A stretch of DNA of 6,212 nt. Source: Alphaproteobacteria bacterium (GTDB lineage Bacteria > Pseudomonadota > Alphaproteobacteria > Sphingomonadales > Sphingomonadaceae). The number at the start of each line of letters is the position of its first letter. Within the stretch, counting starts at the first letter, position 1. Positions 5,743-6,212 of this stretch are shown piece after piece. The notes under the pieces are model-generated. The model was not told the DNA's origin and did not search any database. It saw only the letters and a list, made by a program, of their open reading frames with translations. The stretch covers positions 1-6,212 of the forward strand of contig JAHJSJ010000210.1 in the NCBI GenBank assembly GCA_018830415.1. Direction: 5' to 3'. Both the position numbers and the translations under genes were made by a program.

Positions 5743-6212
5743 ATGGATAACGGGATCGAGCCAGGGACGCCGCCGGAGCGCCCGCTATTCTTTTGCGGCA
5801 TTGGCGGATCGGGGATGCTGCCGCTGGCGCAGATTGCGCGCGGGCTTGGCTATCGGGTCGCCGGATCGGATCGCAGCCGCGATTCTGGCCGCACGCCTGA
5901 AAAATTCGCATGGCTGGCCGCCAATGATTTCGCGCTGTTTCCGCAGGATGGCAGCGGCATTTCCTCGCCCGATCAAGTGTTGATCGCCTCAGCCGCGATT
6001 GAGGACAGCGTGCCCGAAGTCGCCCGCGCCCGCGAACTCGGCTGCGCGCGAATGAGCCGGGCAGAGCTGTTATCGCAGTTGTTCAACCGCGCCGCCTGTT
6101 CGATTGCGGTTGGCGGCACCTCAGGCAAATCGACCGTCACCGGGATGATCGCGTGGATCATGCACCACGCCGGACGCGATCCCACGGTGATGAACGGCGC
6201 GGTGATGAAGAA
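5743..6212 (+). CDS. Mur ligase family protein, MurC/Mpl-like (N-terminal 156 residues; 3' end outside window)
   Basis: Mur ligases join an amino acid or peptide to UDP-MurNAc species using ATP. The visible part contains the MurC-type N-terminal Rossmann domain, with LFFCGIGGSGM (15-25), the strand and Asp of VAGSD (39-43) and the SAAIEDSVPEVARARELG segment (83-100). The start of the central ATP-binding domain follows, with P-loop GGTSGKST (124-131) and NGAVMKN at the edge. MurC and Mpl normally read GTHGKT; here it is GTSGKS, which suggests a separate subfamily rather than the essential MurC. Being divergent from an LD-carboxypeptidase, it may act like Mpl, ligating recovered tripeptide to UDP-MurNAc. 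This is inferred from context, since the specificity-determining C-terminal domain is outside the window. The start is ATG 5743; no Shine-Dalgarno sequence is visible upstream. Confidence 0.85.
   Translation, partial: MDNGIEPGTPPERPLFFCGIGGSGMLPLAQIARGLGYRVAGSDRSRDSGRTPEKFAWLAANDFALFPQDGSGISSPDQVLIASAAIEDSVPEVARARELGCARMSRAELLSQLFNRAACSIAVGGTSGKSTVTGMIAWIMHHAGRDPTVMNGAVMK

Overview
The window is a GC-rich, gene-dense chromosomal segment of an alphaproteobacterium. The protein sequences look most like Sphingomonadales, possibly the Erythrobacter group. That placement rests on recalled resemblance and base composition, not on a search. There are seven protein genes, all housekeeping: five complete and one cut off at each edge. 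No phage, transposase, CRISPR array, tRNA or rRNA gene was seen.

Left part (1-1560, + strand): the 3' portion of rnc (RNase III), then era (ribosome-assembly GTPase), the usual rnc-era pair. They are separated by a 109-bp spacer with two hairpins. The spacer is also an uninterrupted 38-codon reading frame that overlaps the rnc stop (GTGA) and the era start (ATGA) by 4 nt each. This is the most unusual structure in the window.

Spacer 1561-1815: convergent gap between era and dnaN. It holds a perfect GC-rich hairpin, a probable bidirectional terminator, and a second imperfect palindrome resembling bacterial interspersed repeats.

Middle and right (1816-5686, - strand): transcribed right to left are an LD-carboxypeptidase (peptidase family S66), fabD, fabG and dnaN. 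fabD and fabG overlap and are probably translationally coupled. dnaN follows a 162-bp gap and may have its own promoter. FabD makes malonyl-ACP and FabG reduces the ketoacyl-ACP made from it. DnaN is the replicative sliding clamp.

Right edge (5743-6212, + strand): the N-terminal 156 residues of a Mur ligase family protein of the MurC/Mpl type, divergent from the LD-carboxypeptidase across a 56-bp gap. Together the two would fit a peptidoglycan-recycling module: LdcA trims tetrapeptides to tripeptides, and an Mpl-type ligase returns tripeptide to UDP-MurNAc.

The window is mainly an ordinary core region. The points worth a second look are the rnc-era bridging frame, the Mur ligase with a non-canonical P-loop beside an LD-carboxypeptidase, and the small palindromic repeats.
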